A stretch of DNA of 64,000 nucleotides from Candidatus Riesia pediculischaeffi (GCF_002073895.1 NZ_CP012839.1:289411-353410), one strand, 5' to 3'. Numbered from the stretch's first letter, positions 47,960 through 59,552 are shown. Notes: generated from the letters alone by a model not told the origin. Program-made: numbers and translations.

Positions 47960-49165
47960 TCATTGATTTATCAACAACAATATTGGATCTTCTAGAATAC
48001 TTTTTATATTTAACAAAAATTCTATCGCTTCTTTTCCATCAATTATCCTGTGATCATATGAGAGAGCTAAATACATCATCGGAAAAATCTTTATCTTGTC
48101 GTTCTTAATTACAGCTCTTTTTTGAATAGAATGCATCCCAAGTATTGCGCTTTGAGGGGGATTAATCACGGGGGTCGACATCAAAGATCCGAAGATGCCA
48201 CCGTTGGTGATTGTAAAACTACCACTCTCTAAGTCTTTTATTGTTAAACCATTTCTTGTGCTTTTTTTAACGATACCTTTTATCTTATGGTTTATCTCTA
48301 CTAGATTAAGATCTTCAACTCTTCTTATGATCGGAGTGACCAACCCTCTATCGGTTGATATTGCTACATTAATATCGATATGATTATGATATAAAATGTT
48401 GTTTTTATCAATCGATGCGTTTATCTTTGAATACTTTTTCAAAGAGATCACACAAGCTTTTATAAAAAAAGTTATCATTCCTAATTTCAATCCGTGTATC
48501 CTTTCGAACTCTTTTCCATACATCTTCCTCATATTCATGACCGGTCCCATATTTACCTCATTGAACGTCGTCAATGTGACAGAATTATTTTTGGAGTATA
48601 ATAAACGATCAGAAATAGATCTTCTGATTCCCGTCATTGGAACGATTTTATATTTTGAGGATTTCTCTTGCACTGATTTCTCATGAGGGAAATAACCTTT
48701 TTTTTCTGACAAGTGATCTTTTTCATTCATTTCTGTCGATTTTATAAAGAGTTTTCCATCGTCTTCTTCATATTTTTCCCTATCCTTTAAGATTCTTCTA
48801 CGATCAGAAGGAGATAGAAAAACTTCGTTTTTTTGATTTTTTACTTTTTTATGAAGATTTCGAAGATACCTTCTTTTAAGTGAGATATCTCTTACTTCGA
48901 TGTCACTTTCGAGATCTTCATCAGAAAGTATATAACCTATGATTTCACCCGATCTCACTAAAGATCCAGAATCTTTTAAGATTGATTTTAAAATACCAGA
49001 TTTCGGAGAAACTATTTCTAAAACTACTTTATCCGTTTCAACTTCAACTAACGTCTCATCTTGTTCTATCAGATCTCCTAGTTCTTTCTTCCAACTCAAT
49101 ATTTTAGATTGAACCACAGATTCTGAAAAATCTGGGACTAATATTTCATATTCATGAGTTTTCAT
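47960..49165 (-). CDS. sucB: Dihydrolipoyl succinyltransferase (E2), reduced linker domain
   Basis: E2 core of 2-oxoglutarate dehydrogenase. N-terminal lipoyl domain with the lipoyl-Lys in EVETDKVVLEI (about residue 44). The catalytic domain is complete: TTFNEVNM, NPPQSAILGMHS and the active His in SYDHRIIDGKEA. Between them the E1/E3-binding domain is hard to recognise: LSPSDRRRI recalls E. coli LSPAIRRLL, but the GTGVGGRLTREDV part is contracted to DDGKLFIKS. It has 401 residues against 405. Fifteen bases after sucA. Confidence 0.94.
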   Translation of the reverse strand: MKTHEYEILVPDFSESVVQSKILSWKKELGDLIEQDETLVEVETDKVVLEIVSPKSGILKSILKDSGSLVRSGEIIGYILSDEDLESDIEVRDISLKRRYLRNLHKKVKNQKNEVFLSPSDRRRILKDREKYEEDDGKLFIKSTEMNEKDHLSEKKGYFPHEKSVQEKSSKYKIVPMTGIRRSISDRLLYSKNNSVTLTTFNEVNMGPVMNMRKMYGKEFERIHGLKLGMITFFIKACVISLKKYSKINASIDKNNILYHNHIDINVAISTDRGLVTPIIRRVEDLNLVEINHKIKGIVKKSTRNGLTIKDLESGSFTITNGGIFGSLMSTPVINPPQSAILGMHSIQKRAVIKNDKIKIFPMMYLALSYDHRIIDGKEAIEFLLNIKSILEDPILLLINQ

Positions 49166-49180
49166 GTTCGTTTAATGATG

Positions 49181-51948
49181 CTAACCTGTTAAGGCTGATT
49201 GTACGATATGTTTTTGTTTTAATCGATATCTTACACGATCTCCTTCGACTGAGGTCGATAACTCTGATCTTCCAAAATATGAAAGATTTGCGTAGGATGG
49301 AATAACTTTCTTGATATATTCTTTTATATAATTCCAAGCCCCTTGATTTTTTGGTTCTTCTTGACACCAAATGAAATCAACCACACATGGATATTTTTGA
49401 ATCTCTTGTTTTAACTCTTCGTTTGGAAAAGGGTATAACTGTTCGATTCTGATGATGGCAATTGTTTTGTTGATTTTTTTTATTGATACATTCCTTTCTT
49501 CTAAGAGTTCATAATATATTTTTCCGCAACAAAGAATCACTCTTTGTATTTTTTTAGAAATACTATATTTTTCATCTTCTCCAATAACTTTACGAAATCT
49601 TCCACAGGCTAATTCTTTTAGTCCAACCAGACAATCTGGATGACGAAGTAAAGATTTTGGAGAAAATACAATTAAAGGACATCTTTGATCTCTATCAATA
49701 CAACAGTGTTCCAACAATGCATGATATATCTGAGATGGGTCAGAAGGAACAAAAATTTTCATGTTTTTTTCTGCACATAATTGAAGATATCTTTCTACCC
49801 TTGCAGAAGAATGATCAGGTCCTTGTCCTTCGTATCCATGTGGTAAAAAAATGACTAAGTTGCTCTCGATTCCCCATTTCTTATTTCCGGAACTTATGAA
49901 TTGATCGATCACAACCTGAGCAACATTGGAAAAATCACCAAACTGTGCTTCCCATACCGTTAATGAACCATTGTGTACCAAAGAATATCCGTACTCAAAA
50001 GCTAGAGTAGATTCTTCAGATAAAACAGAATCCCAAACATTTATAGTTCCAATACAGTTACTAATCTTCTCTATTGAAAAGTACTCTTTTCCATCTATCT
50101 GATCATATATTCTAAAATTCCTTTGAAAAAAAGTTCCTCTACTTACATCTTCTCCAGAGATACGAACGTCAAATCCAAGTTGTAACAAAGTAGAATATGC
50201 TAAAATTTCAGAAGTTGCCCAGTCACATAAGGACTCTTTTGTCGCAATTCTTGATCTATTTTGGAGTATCTTATCTACCATCGGATGCAACATGAAATTT
50301 TTTGGTACAGAACTAATCTCTTGCAACGTTTTTTGTAAGTTTTTCACTCCTATTATAGAATTAGAACGTATCTTCAGATTCTTAAAATCAGTTGGATGTT
50401 CAACATCATTTATAAAATTGATTCCATAAGATGAAAAGGAATTTTCTTTCAACTTTCTTCTATAAGAACCGATCATATCTTCAACATCTTCGTGAGTGAT
50501 TATATCGTTTTTAATCAAACTTTTCGAATAAATTGATCTGGATGTTTCATGCTGTTCGATGATATGATACATCACCGGTTGAGTAACTTTCGGGTCATCG
50601 ATCTCGCTATGACCTCTTCTACGATATCCTATCAACTCTACTACGACATCTTTTCGAAACTTTTCTCGAAAATCTAACGCTATTCTAGAAGAGAACATGA
50701 CAGCCTCTATATCATCTGCATTGACATGAAAAATAGGAAACTGAGTAAATTTAAAAATATCTGTGCAATATCTAGAAGATCGCAAAAATCTCTCTTTAGA
50801 TATAGTGAATCCTATCTGGTTGTTTAATACAATTCGTATAGTACCACCGACGCTGTATCCATCAATCTTGTAGAGATTGATGGTTTCTTGAACGATCCCT
50901 TGTCCAACTACAGAAGCATCGCCGTGTATAGTAATCGGCAAAATTTCTTCCTCTTTTTAAATCTATCCATATAACCTCGAGCGATCCCCATGACAACAGG
51001 ATTAACGATCTCTAAATGAGAAGGGTTAAAAGATAGGTTCAACTTGATCGTCTTTCCATTTATATTAAACTTTGAGAAGCATCCGTAATGATACTTTACA
51101 TCTCCAGATACCTTGTAATCTTTTACTTCATCTTTAAATATCTTGTTTAAAGGTTTTCCAAATATATTCGCTAAAACATTGATTCGTCCACGATGTGTCA
51201 TACCTAATATAATTCTATCAACCTTCTTATTTCCAGAAAAAATTATCATATCTTTCAACATCGGTATCAACACATCGATTCCCTCTAACGAGAACCTTTT
51301 TTCTCCAGGATATCTTATTTCCAAATATCTCTCAAGTTCTTCTGCAGCAATCAAATCTGAAAGAAATCTAACTTTTTCAGAAAAGTCAAACGTATTTTTC
51401 AAACATACCCGTTCTTCTAACCTTTTTTGAATCCAATCTCTTTGTATTTTATCTTCTATATGCATGTACTCAACGCCGATTGAAGAACAGTAAACTTGAT
51501 TCATATGCAGAATAGATTTTTTCAATTTATCCAAACGATTATTAAATACCTTTCTTCTATATATTCTCGTCATCGAAAGATTTTTCAGCTTTTTTAAAAA
51601 AAGATCCTTGATTCTATTTTCTACATTTTTTTTTAACTCGATAGGATTTACACAAGATTCCAGATGTCCATTCGTTCGAAAACATCTTTTCATACGTTCT
51701 AATATATTTTTTTCCTTTTCTAAGAAGAGTTGATAGTATAGATTTTCTTCCATTTTATGTGCATATCTTGCACCTTTTCGAGATGTATTTCTTTCTGAAA
51801 GGTGTACAGCCTTTCCTTTATGAAGGAAATTTTTATAAATATAAGGTGATGCTTCTTTCGTTCCATCACTACATCTTTCAATATATGAAACGTTTTCTAT
51901 CGGTAAAATAACATTTTTAAAAATTTTTTTTTGATTTTTTTCATTCAT
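49181..51948 (-). CDS. sucA: 2-oxoglutarate dehydrogenase E1, frame interrupted
   Basis: Thiamine-dependent E1. The first part (ATG 51948) includes MTHRGRINVLAN, FNPSHLEIVNPVVMG and MDRF. The frame then fails, and homology continues at LPITIHGDASVVGQG in another frame through RRRGHSEIDDP, SGEDVSRGTFFQR, EAQFGDFSN, HGYEGQGPDHSSAR to the end. The shift is at 50938-50950, beside AAGAAATTTTGCCG; one extra base, for example a fourth A, restores KKILPITIHGD. The whole would have about 922 residues (E. coli 933). The two halves overlap by 34 bases, with no start signal for the second. Rescue or an assembly indel is likely, since sucB, C and D are intact. Confidence 0.92.
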
Positions 51949-52010
51949 TATTCAGTACTTATACGAACCTTAATATAAGAATTTAAATAAGCTAAATTTC
52001 AAACTTTCTA

Positions 52011-52754
52011 TTATGTTAGATTTAACATATTCTTTAAAAGCATGATTTTTATTTTTCTGATAGCTCTGTTAGGATTTAAATTCTTAGGGCAGGAGGAGAT
52101 ACAATTCATAATGTTGTGACACTTAAACACTTTGAAGGAATCTTGTAGATGATTCAATCTGAAGTTTTTTCCATGATCGCGATCATCCGATAAAAATCTA
52201 TATGACGTTAAAAGTCCAGCAGGACCGATAAATTTATCCGTATTCCACCATACAGAAGGACAAGAAGAAGAACAACAAGCACAAAGAATACAACCATATA
52301 AACCATTTAGCTTATTTCTCTGTGAAATGCTTTGTATATGGTTCCTTTTTTTTATACAACCATTTTCGTTGTTTTCAATGATGTATGGAAAAATTTCTTT
52401 ATATCGATCGAAAAAATCGGACATATTTACTACTAGATCTTTCAGGATAGTAAATCCAGTCAAAGGTTTTACAACAACTTTTTTACATTTTTTTAAAAGA
52501 TCTTTTATGGAAGTAATACATGCAAGTCCATTACGTCCATTAATGTTCATCCCATCTGATCCACACACTCCTTGTCTACAAGATATTCTAAAACTAAAGG
52601 TGGGATCTTTTTTTTTAATTTTAAATAGTACATCCGATAACATCATATTTCTGATCTCTTCCATATTAAAGAAGTAACTTTCCATGTAGGGAGAATCGTG
52701 AATATCCTGATTGTATCGATATATGGAAAATTCAAGATGGTTATTTTTTCTCAT
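52011..52754 (-). CDS. sdhB: Succinate dehydrogenase iron-sulfur subunit
   Basis: Carries electrons from FAD to ubiquinone through three clusters. [2Fe-2S] ligands in SCRQGVCGSDG and GLACIT; the other clusters in CILCACCSSSCP and CHNIMNCISSCPK. ATG 52754 (MRKNNHLEFSIYRYN) gives 247 residues against 238. It follows sdhA by 22 bases; a longer frame upstream would overlap sdhA without homology. Confidence 0.96.
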   Translation of the reverse strand: MRKNNHLEFSIYRYNQDIHDSPYMESYFFNMEEIRNMMLSDVLFKIKKKDPTFSFRISCRQGVCGSDGMNINGRNGLACITSIKDLLKKCKKVVVKPLTGFTILKDLVVNMSDFFDRYKEIFPYIIENNENGCIKKRNHIQSISQRNKLNGLYGCILCACCSSSCPSVWWNTDKFIGPAGLLTSYRFLSDDRDHGKNFRLNHLQDSFKVFKCHNIMNCISSCPKNLNPNRAIRKIKIMLLKNMLNLT

Positions 52755-52776
52755 AGCTCTCGTATTACGTATACAA

Positions 52777-54552
52777 CTAATAATTTCTTTCTTTCGGAAG
52801 AAACGGTTTGCAAAATTTCGTTTGAACATTGATTCTTCTCTTCTTTATTTTGTTTTCTGAAAAATATAAGGTATGAAATAGCCAATCTTGATCGTTTCTT
52901 TTCGGATAATCGGTTCGATAATGTGCCCCCCTACTCTCTTTACGAAATATTGCAGAATGAGCAGTAGCAATTGCCGTTTCCATTAAGTTATCTATTTCCA
53001 AACATTCCACTCTATGTGTATTGAAACAATTCGTATGATCTTTCAATCGAGCTCGATTCAATTTTTCTCTAATTTCCTCTAATTTTTTCAATCCTACTGT
53101 CATACTTTTCTCTTCTCTAAATACGTAAAAATGATCTGTCATACATCTTTGTATATCATCTCGTAAATCAGTTGGATCTTCATAAAAATTAATTTTTTTT
53201 CGATTCCACTTGTTCAATCGATCAAAAACAATCTCCATATCGGATTTACGGGCACTACGAAAATTTATTCTTTCTTTGATAAATTTTTTTACAGAGATTC
53301 CAACAGTTTTTCCAAAAACTATCAAATCTAAAAGGGAGTTTCCTCCTAATCTATTTGCTCCGTGTACTGATGTACAAGAGACCTCTCCAACTACAAACAA
53401 TCCAGGAATAATCTTATCTTTTCCAGAATTATCCATCGTTATAGCTTGTCCAAAAACATTACATGGTATTCCTCCCATCATATAATGACAGGTTGGAACT
53501 ACTGGAATATCTGATTCTTTTGGATTAACATGTGCAAATATTTTAGACAGTTCGAGTATTCCGGGTAATTTATTCTCCAATTTCGTCAAGTTTAGATGCT
53601 TAATTCTTAATTTTACATGAAATCCTTTTCCAGAAGAGTTTAGAAAACCTCTATTTTCTTGAATTTCTTTTAAAATAGATCTTGAAACAATATCCCTACT
53701 TGCAAGATCTTTCATGATCGGAGCATATCGATACATGAATTTCTCTTTCATATTGTTTATTAAATAACCTCCTTCCCCTCTGCAACCTTCTGTAATTAAT
53801 ATCCCAACATCTGCTATTCCAGTAGGATGAAACTGCCACATTTCCATATCTTGTACAGGTAAACCTGCCCTGATAACCATCCCTATTCCATCACCTGTAT
53901 TAATATGTGAATTGGTTGTTGGATAATAAACTCTACCAGCTCCTCCTGTAGCTAAAATAGTTGATCTAGCGCAAAAATAGACAATTTCACCATCATGTAT
54001 ATTCATTGATATACATCCTACAACATCGTCATCCTGATTTTTTATAAGATCTATAGCATACCATTCCGAATAAAAAACAGTTTTATTTTTTATGTTTTGT
54101 TGAAATAATGTATGTAATATAGCATGTCCGGTCCTATCTTCGGCAGAAGCAATACGGAAAGCTTTTTCTTGACCAAAATTTTTAGTTTGTCCTCCAAAAG
54201 ATCTCTGATATATTTTTCCATTTTTTAATCTAGAGAACGGTACTCCCATATCTTCCAGTTCAAGAACAGCATCTGGACCGTTCTTGCACATATGTTCGAC
54301 AGCATTCTGATCGCTAAGGTAATCTGATCCTTTAACAGTATCGTACATATGCCAAATCCATTTATCTTCATGCACATTTCCTAAAGAAGCTGCTATTCCA
54401 CCTTGTGCAGATATCGTGTGAGATCTGATTGGAAATACTTTTGTAATAACCGCACAGGATAGTCCAGACTTAGAAATTTCTAGAGCTGCTCGCATCCCCG
54501 ACCCTCCAGCACCAATTATGATAACATCAAACATTTTTTTAGAAAATTTCAT
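52777..54552 (-). CDS. sdhA: Succinate dehydrogenase flavoprotein subunit
   Basis: Oxidises succinate to fumarate. N-terminal FAD fold [14 protein letters not shown], covalent FAD His in [10 protein letters not shown], active-site region HPTGI and [26 protein letters not shown], plus HYMMGG. It has 591 residues against 588. C-terminal domain complete to HTLYF. Eight bases after sdhD. Confidence 0.97.
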   Translation of the reverse strand: MKFSKKMFDVIIIGAGGSGMRAALEISKSGLSCAVITKVFPIRSHTISAQGGIAASLGNVHEDKWIWHMYDTVKGSDYLSDQNAVEHMCKNGPDAVLELEDMGVPFSRLKNGKIYQRSFGGQTKNFGQEKAFRIASAEDRTGHAILHTLFQQNIKNKTVFYSEWYAIDLIKNQDDDVVGCISMNIHDGEIVYFCARSTILATGGAGRVYYPTTNSHINTGDGIGMVIRAGLPVQDMEMWQFHPTGIADVGILITEGCRGEGGYLINNMKEKFMYRYAPIMKDLASRDIVSRSILKEIQENRGFLNSSGKGFHVKLRIKHLNLTKLENKLPGILELSKIFAHVNPKESDIPVVPTCHYMMGGIPCNVFGQAITMDNSGKDKIIPGLFVVGEVSCTSVHGANRLGGNSLLDLIVFGKTVGISVKKFIKERINFRSARKSDMEIVFDRLNKWNRKKINFYEDPTDLRDDIQRCMTDHFYVFREEKSMTVGLKKLEEIREKLNRARLKDHTNCFNTHRVECLEIDNLMETAIATAHSAIFRKESRGAHYRTDYPKRNDQDWLFHTLYFSENKIKKRRINVQTKFCKPFLPKERNY

Positions 54553-54559
54553 TTGATAC

Positions 54560-54904
54560 CTAAGATAAGCAGAGAATACTAATTATGTAAAATAGATAAA
54601 AAAACAAGATAATACACATAATAAAATAAATTAATACCCTAATTTTCTTGCTCTTAAAGTAATCCGTTAAGATATTTTTTATACCGATATAAGAGTGAAA
54701 AACTATTGATATGATTGAGAATATCGTTAAAACTTTTGTTAGTTTTTTTGAAAAAAATTCTTTTAAAAGGATGTGATCGATTTCTTTCTTTAAGAAGAAA
54801 ATCAAAACGTAAGAAAAGTAAACAAGCAACACGAAGGAAGTAATTCTTAAGAATATCCAACCTTTTATTCCAGAAATATTTTTTTTTCTGTTCACAGGAA
54901 ACAC
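54560..54904 (-). CDS. sdhD: Succinate dehydrogenase membrane anchor SdhD
   Basis: Heme b and quinone-binding anchor. Three predicted membrane helices. Heme-ligand His in [10 protein letters not shown] and the quinone-site Asp-Tyr in LTDYFK align with E. coli His71 and Asp82-Tyr83. It has 114 residues against 115. It overlaps sdhC by 13 bases. Confidence 0.94.
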   Translation of the reverse strand: MFPVNRKKNISGIKGWIFLRITSFVLLVYFSYVLIFFLKKEIDHILLKEFFSKKLTKVLTIFSIISIVFHSYIGIKNILTDYFKSKKIRVLIYFIMCIILFFYLFYIISILCLS

Positions 54905-55260
54905 AACAAGAAGAATATAACAAAAGTAGAAATGATTGTCAGAACTGAAGATACTTTGGATATCGTTATACTATATCCTATGATATTAAAATCGATCAAC
55001 ATATGCCTTACTCCTGACAAAACATGATATATAAAAGAAATACAGAAGATATAAAAAATAATCTTAGAAGAGCATGATCGAAAAGAAAGAACAGTAAAAA
55101 ATTTCTCTCGGTATTCTACCGTACAGCAAATTTTTTTTACGATCCACATTAAGAAGAAAATATTCATGATTCCAGATATGCGATGTAAAATAGAGACCAT
55201 AGCATTGATAGGAAGTTTTCTTATATCCAGATCTAAATTGATCAAATTTTTCTTATTCAT
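54892..55260 (-). CDS. sdhC: Succinate dehydrogenase cytochrome b556 subunit
   Basis: Anchor subunit with three membrane helices. NLDLDIRKLPINAMVSILHRISG near the start matches E. coli, including the quinone-site Ser-His-Arg. Heme His in YHVLSGVRHMLIDF. It has 122 residues against 129. First gene of the sdh-suc operon; the usual divergent neighbour gltA is not present. Confidence 0.95.
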   Translation of the reverse strand: MNKKNLINLDLDIRKLPINAMVSILHRISGIMNIFFLMWIVKKICCTVEYREKFFTVLSFRSCSSKIIFYIFCISFIYHVLSGVRHMLIDFNIIGYSITISKVSSVLTIISTFVIFFLLCFL

Positions 55261-56861
55261 TTTTAAAACATGTTTCGTAAGTTTTAACTATCATCTTTAA
55301 AACCTAACTGATCATATAAAAATTAAGATAGATTAGTTGTTTTAGAGGATCTTTTCTTTTGAATCGATCAAAAGTCAACTGATTGATTCATAAAATCATA
55401 AAAAAATAAAATATAGCTCGTATGTTTTACAAAAACTTCTGAAAATACATCTTTATGTTGTTTGATCTATTTAATTTTCCTATTTATACAAGAAAACTAC
55501 CATATATCTTTTAAAATATTTTATATGTTAAATAAAGTTATCTTTAGAAAATCTTTTATTATCTATAGAAATAGTCTCCTTAAAGATTATAACAGAAGTA
55601 CATATCTGCTCGATATTTTAATAAATATGATTTAGAATAACAAGGTATTAGTTCTAAAAGCATTCTTATTTTTTAAGAGAAAAGAATAAAATATTATGTA
55701 CTGAATGATAAAAATTTTCACGTCATTGAATATGGTTATCATCAATTTAATTATCGAATTTTCTATAAAGAAAAAAAATAAAGATAATCGACAATAAAAT
55801 ATTATTTAATCCAATAGATTATCGATGATAATTTCTAAATCTTATGAATTATTTTTGAAATATTGCACCATTTTCAGAATACTTTCATGAAAGTCAGATA
55901 TTCAACAAGATGTGCAAATCATTAGAATATTTTTCTAAACAAGTATGAAAGATCAATATATTTTTAATTGAAATAATGAATTTATTAATATTTATTCCCT
56001 ATATATGTCTTACTTTCAGAATAGTTCATAGAATAATTCATCGAAAGATAAATTTTTAAAAGATGTTGAAGTTCTTTGAATATATGAAAGAAAAATTATT
56101 TTAAATCTATTAAAAATTTTAAAAATATACGCTTATTAATGTATAAGTTTAAAATTTTTAATTAACTCAATAGATTCCCCATTAAACCTTTAAGTTTCAA
56201 CGATGTTTCTATTTTTTTGATAAAAATTTAAGGAAGAATTACAGAATGATATGAGTGATTATATTGACTCATTAACGATTTTAAAAGTACGATTTTAATT
56301 AACACAAATATTATTCAAATGACTTTAATGTAACTGGATGTATAATAAATAATTTTAAAAAAAAATCACAGAATTCTATCATATTAAGAATATTTTATAT
56401 TTTATAAGTTCCGATAAACTTTTATGGCTTAGGGATTATCTTCAGAAAGATATTTGTTCATTGTTAAAGTGGTTAGATTATATTTTACACAATATTTTTA
56501 ACTATCAAATGATATATCACATTCACTCATCAAAAGTAAGATTAATTTTAAACGTGTATGAACAACTATTGTATGTTAGAATCTATAAATTGAGGAATAT
56601 AAAATAACGTTATTACATATTTTGAATAACGATTTCAAGATACTTTAAATTGGCTTTTAACTTATTATTCGTGAAAAATCTTTAATAAAAAGTTGTCAAT
56701 TTAATTTTGTTTTTAGAATTACCTTATATGAACAAAAATTGCAATGTATATGACATAAGTTTCTTAAGAATTTTAATAAATTTCTGAAGATATAATCGAC
56801 GTTCGTTTAAAAACAGATGTAGAACTTTTGTAATAAAAAAATTAAATTTTTGGAGATAAAT
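55261..56861. other. 1.6 kb spacer upstream of the sdh operon
   Basis: The most AT-rich long stretch in the window, with poly-A and poly-T everywhere. gltA would stand here, divergent from sdhC, in E. coli; I found no citrate synthase motif. It must hold the sdh and fldA promoters, but TATAAT-like matches are too frequent to choose. Confidence 0.5.
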
Positions 56862-57380
56862 ATGAGAAAAATAGGAATTTTTTTTGGAAGCGATACTGGA
56901 AACACGGAAAAAGTCACAAAAATCTTAGCGAAGAACATAAAAAAATTTAATTATATTCCAAAAATATATAATATAGCGCACTCTAAAAAAGAACACATAG
57001 AGAATTTCGACATTCTTCTCTTCGGCATTCCAACATGGTATTACGGAGAAGCACAATGTGATTGGTATGACTTTTTTAGAACATTAAAAAAAATTGATTT
57101 TACAGATAAATACGTAGCTATTTTCGGTTGCGGAGATCAAGAAGATTATCCAGAATATTTCTGTGATGCAATGGGAATACTAAAAGAGATAGTTGCGAAA
57201 AAAGGTGCTAAGCTGATAGGAAAATGGCCGATAGAAGGGTATATTTTCCAAAATTCCAAAGCTTTAGAAGATAAAGAAAATTTTGTTGGATTGGCTATCG
57301 ATGAAGATAGACAACCTGAACTAACTGATCAAAGAATAAAAAATTGGATAAAATTAGTTTTAGATCAGATAAATTTATAA
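56862..57380 (+). CDS. fldA: Flavodoxin 1
   Basis: FMN electron carrier. Phosphate-binding loop GSDTGNTEKV near residue 8, PTWYYGEAQCDW and FGCGDQEDYPEYFCDA flavin loops, and LAIDEDRQPELTDQRI, all very close to E. coli. ATG 56862 follows GGAG and gives 172 residues against 176. In endosymbionts it can serve biotin or isoprenoid pathways; the partner here is unknown. Confidence 0.97.
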   Translation: MRKIGIFFGSDTGNTEKVTKILAKNIKKFNYIPKIYNIAHSKKEHIENFDILLFGIPTWYYGEAQCDWYDFFRTLKKIDFTDKYVAIFGCGDQEDYPEYFCDAMGILKEIVAKKGAKLIGKWPIEGYIFQNSKALEDKENFVGLAIDEDRQPELTDQRIKNWIKLVLDQINL

Positions 57381-57461
57381 ATTGTTTCATATTGTTAAAA
57401 TCCTTCATTAATCCCTAAAAATAAAGAACATCAATATATTTTAAAATTTATCTTCATTTAT

Positions 57462-59113
57462 TCATTTCAAACTTACGATATGATTAATTGTCAATTTAAG
57501 ATTTTTAATATAGTTACTATCTGCATCGATACAGAAATATCCTTCTCTCTCTAACTGAAAATGTTGTCCTTTTTTAAAGGATAGTATTTCAGGTTCAACA
57601 AATCCCATTTTTAAGATCATAGAATTCTCATTAATTAGCTCAAGAAAGTTTTCACCTGGATTAGGAACTTTGAATAGATGATCAAACATTCTAAATTCTG
57701 CTCGTACTCCATATGTGGCATTTACCCAATGTATTATCTTTTTCACACGATTAGAACGACTAGAAAATCGACCAAAAGATTCTTTTTCACAATGACAATA
57801 GATAATGATTTTTCCTCGATCTTTACATATCCGATCGATCGTTATCGTACAAGCATGTCTTAGACGGAATTTTTCTCCTAAGATAGAATTACTTAATTCT
57901 ACGTTTCTTCCTTCAAAAAAATCGAATCTATCTACGTATAGTTTATTGTTAAATTTAAGAGACTTCTTACCAAACTTCCTATCCTATCTTGTGGATGTTT
58001 AAATACATCTAAATCGTATTCTTCGTTATCTCCCATATTTTCTATGATTAGTTTAATAGGATTTAGAACTCCCATCATTCTTGGTGAAACCTTATTCAAA
58101 TCTTTTCGAATACAAGATTCTAAAACTTGCATTCTAATAGTACTGTTCTGTCTGGTCACTCCGATTTTTTGACAGAACGAACGAATTGATTTAGCAGTAT
58201 AACCTCTACGGCGTAATCCAGAGATGGTTGGTAATCTAGGATCTCTCCAAGATTCTACTATCTTTCGTTCGACCAATATGCTGATCTTCGTCTTTGACAT
58301 GACCGTATATTCCAAATTTAAACTTGAAAACTCATATTGCCTTGGTCGATGAGAGATGCTAATATTATCCAGTATCCAATCATATAGTATCCTATTCTCC
58401 TGAAACTCTAATGTACATAAAGAATGCGTAATTCCTTCTATGGCATCCGAAATGCAATGCGCGAAGTCATATGTAGGATAGATTCTAAATTTCTTATCCT
58501 TCGAGATAGGTGAATCATATGTCCCTTTTATACGATACAATACAGGATCCCTGAGAATCATTGATGAAGAATTCATATCTATCTTAGCTCTTAAACAGAC
58601 CTCACCCTCTTCAAATAATCCACATTTCATTTCTTCAAACAGATTTAAATTTTCTTCGACCGTACGATTACGATAAGGGCTATTTCTTCCTGAGTGTTTA
58701 AAATCCCCCCTATATCTCTTAATCGAACTATGATCCAAATGATCGACATACGCTAATTTCTTTTGAATCAATTCGACGGCATACCTATAGAACGTTTCTT
58801 GATAATCTGAAGCATACCGTATCTTCCCGTTCCAACTGAACCCTAACCAACTGATATCTTCCTTGATAGCGCGAACATATTTTTTTAAAGTTTTTTGATC
58901 CATAGGGTTAGTATTATCAATACGTAGATTACATTTGCCACGATAATCCTCAGCGATACCAAAATTTAAGCAGATTGATTTAGCATGACCAATATGAAGA
59001 TATCCATTAGGATACGGTGGGAATCGAGTATGAACCACAACATCTCGATCTTTTCTAATTTCATCTCTTATGATGTTTCTTATAAAATTTTTTGAAGTCA
59101 AACTTCTCACCAT
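57462..59113 (-). CDS. glnS: Glutaminyl-tRNA synthetase, frame interrupted
   Basis: Class Ib synthetase charging the tRNA-Gln encoded nearby. The first ~380 residues from ATG 59113 contain [42 protein letters not shown] and the start of the anticodon-binding barrels (HPQDRIGS). That frame ends at 57932, while homology continues in another: [27 protein letters not shown], then [10 protein letters not shown] to EREGYFCID. The shift lies between 57945 and 57975; adding one base restores it, for about 550 residues (E. coli 554). No homopolymer longer than three lies there. The truncated product lacks half its anticodon-recognition region. Confidence 0.93.
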
Positions 59114-59181
59114 CTTCTTGTAATCTCTCGTTTATTTCGGATCAAAACCGCAGTTGACATGTAATAGGGTTATCAATCTCG

Positions 59182-59210
59182 TTGTGAAACGTCTATTTTT
59201 TTGTTATCAT
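59182..59210 (+). promoter_or_regulatory. Possible sigma-70 promoter for the tRNA-Met-Leu-Gln cluster
   Basis: TTGTGA, 17 bases, TATCAT, ending about 90 bases before tRNA-Met. A second candidate, TTGACA at 59234-59239, is nearer to the gene but has a poor -10. Both are predictions by eye. Confidence 0.35.
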
Positions 59211-59300
59211 ATCCGTGAAAAAAGATCGGTTCGTTGACATCATGACATGTTAAACTTCAATAACCGATAATTTAGCAATCTCTTATTTTAAAAATGATCA

Positions 59301-59373
59301 GGCTACGTAGCTCAGTTGGTAGAGCACAGCATTCATAACGCTGAAGTCACAGGTTCAATTCCTGTCGTAGCCA
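59301..59373 (+). tRNA. metT: tRNA-Met(CAT), elongator
   Basis: Matches E. coli metT: GGCTACG/CGTAGCC acceptor, anticodon loop TTCATAA, fully paired first base pair unlike the initiator. No encoded CCA. First of metT-leuW-glnU. Confidence 0.96.
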
Positions 59374-59393
59374 TGTTCGACCTCAATTGGTCT

Positions 59394-59476
59394 GCGGGAA
59401 TGGCGGAATGGGAGACGCACTAGACTTAGGATCTAGCACCAGTTTGGTCTTGCGAGTTCGAGTCTCGCTTCCCGCA
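59394..59476 (+). tRNA. leuW: tRNA-Leu(TAG)
   Basis: Class II tRNA: acceptor GCGGGAA/TTCCCGC, anticodon loop CTTAGGA (TAG), variable arm CACCAGTTTGGTC, T arm CGAGTTCGAGTCTCG. No encoded CCA. Same position as E. coli leuW. Confidence 0.95.
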
Positions 59477-59481
59477 ATGAA

Positions 59482-59552
59482 TGGGGTATAGCCAAGAGGA
59501 AAGGCACCAGGTTTTGATCCTGGCATCCCTGGTTCGAATCCAGGTGCCCCAG
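59482..59552 (+). tRNA. glnU: tRNA-Gln(TTG)
   Basis: Acceptor starting TGGGG and ending CCCCA with discriminator G, anticodon loop TTTTGAT (TTG), T arm CTGGTTCGAATCCAG. No encoded CCA. It starts six bases after tRNA-Leu, so the cluster is cotranscribed. Confidence 0.96.
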
